From Polaromonas sp. (lineage in GTDB: Bacteria; Pseudomonadota; Gammaproteobacteria; Burkholderiales; Burkholderiaceae_C): a stretch of 5,214 nucleotides of DNA. Below, piece after piece: positions 4,885-5,214 of the stretch. Where the stretch lies: contig JAJAYS010000280.1 of the NCBI GenBank assembly GCA_026786065.1, forward strand, positions 1 through 5,214. Direction: 5' to 3'. A program made the translations under genes and the position numbers. The notes under the pieces were generated by a model. The model was not told the origin of the DNA, made no database searches, and saw nothing but the letters and a program-made list of their open reading frames with translations. Positions within the stretch are counted from its first letter, which is position 1. Every line of letters begins with the position of its first letter.

Positions 4885-5214
4885 TCAATCAATTTTAAAA
4901 ACGCGATCGAGCGAGAGCGCGCCGGCGCCGCGCCCGATGAGATACAGAAGCAGACCAGCCCATGACAGATGAGTAGGCCAGGCGTCGGGGTAAACAAAGA
5001 CCTGGATCACCAGTGTCATTCCGAGCAGCGCAAGGGCAGAGAACCGGGTAAAAAGCCCGAGCACGATCAACACCGGAAAGAGATGTTCGGCGTAAGCGGC
5101 CAGGTGCGCAGCGACTTCAGGGGAGATCAGCGGCAACCTGTACTCTTCCCGAAAGAGGCTGTAGGCACTTTCGGTGACGGTCAGGAATCCCTCGACCTTG
5201 GTGCGCCCGGAAAG
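4885..5214 (-). CDS. DoxX-family membrane protein, N-terminus beyond the window
   Basis: The frame is open to the right edge of the window, so the start lies beyond base 5214 and 109 C-terminal residues are visible. They begin [10 protein letters not shown] and include F-R-E-E-Y-R-L-P-L, the helix [13 protein letters not shown], and the signature [10 protein letters not shown] before a last hydrophobic helix and L-S-L-D. This is characteristic of DoxX-family inner-membrane proteins. Three of the usual four helices are present, and the first is missing with the window edge. A TTG at 5134-5136 is only an internal Leu codon, because the conserved K-V-E-G-F and R-E-E-Y residues lie upstream of it. 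DoxX proteins of this type often end operons carrying DUF2282 and DUF692 (MNIO) genes; whether that holds here cannot be seen. No intrinsic terminator is obvious after the stop. Confidence 0.88.
   Translation of the reverse strand, partial: LSGRTKVEGFLTVTESAYSLFREEYRLPLISPEVAAHLAAYAEHLFPVLIVLGLFTRFSALALLGMTLVIQVFVYPDAWPTHLSWAGLLLYLIGRGAGALSLDRVFKID

Noticed and set aside
4205..4997. Minus-strand open frames over the thioesterase and the palindromic element
   Set aside because: They are shadows of the thioesterase, and of the palindrome itself, which reads as similar peptides on both strands only because of its symmetry.

Overview
The window looks like chromosomal DNA from a high-GC proteobacterium. 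The best guess is a betaproteobacterium of the Burkholderiales (Comamonadaceae-like). The basis is strong G/C bias at third codon positions, the style of the encoded proteins, and a long palindromic intergenic element of a kind I associate with those genomes. No rRNA, tRNA, CRISPR array, transposase or phage gene is visible, and the genus is not fixed by the sequence.

Layout, left to right. 1-303 holds no recognised gene, but has a strong Shine-Dalgarno sequence in front of a three-codon ORF. 304-759 (+) encodes a DUF2721-type three-helix membrane protein whose stop codon lies inside a good intrinsic terminator (758-788). 853-2520 (-) is the largest gene. It encodes a 555-aa protein of the 4-hydroxyphenylacetate 3-hydroxylase / 4-hydroxybutyryl-CoA dehydratase superfamily that lacks two of the four iron-sulfur ligands of the dehydratase and carries an extra cysteine-containing tail. 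It is divergent, across 110 bp, from 2631-3269 (+), an isochorismatase-family cysteine hydrolase. Next come a possible 23-codon ORF (3311-3382), a 73-aa two-helix membrane protein (3386-3607), a GNAT acetyltransferase with an uncertain start (about 3653-4174), and a PaaI-type hotdog thioesterase (4220-4642), all on +. A 165-bp near-perfectly centred palindrome (4626-4790) follows. The right edge holds the C-terminal 109 residues of a DoxX-family membrane protein on the minus strand (4885 to beyond 5214).

How the genes fit together. The large flavoprotein/dehydratase-like enzyme, the divergent hydrolase and the CoA-thioesterase could all belong to small-molecule (acid or acyl-CoA) catabolism, but no complete pathway is visible and the link is only by proximity. 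The DoxX protein belongs to a different transcription unit entering from the right. The most unusual items are the 165-bp palindrome, whose terminal repeat supplies the stop codon of the thioesterase, and the dehydratase-like enzyme with a half-missing metal site.
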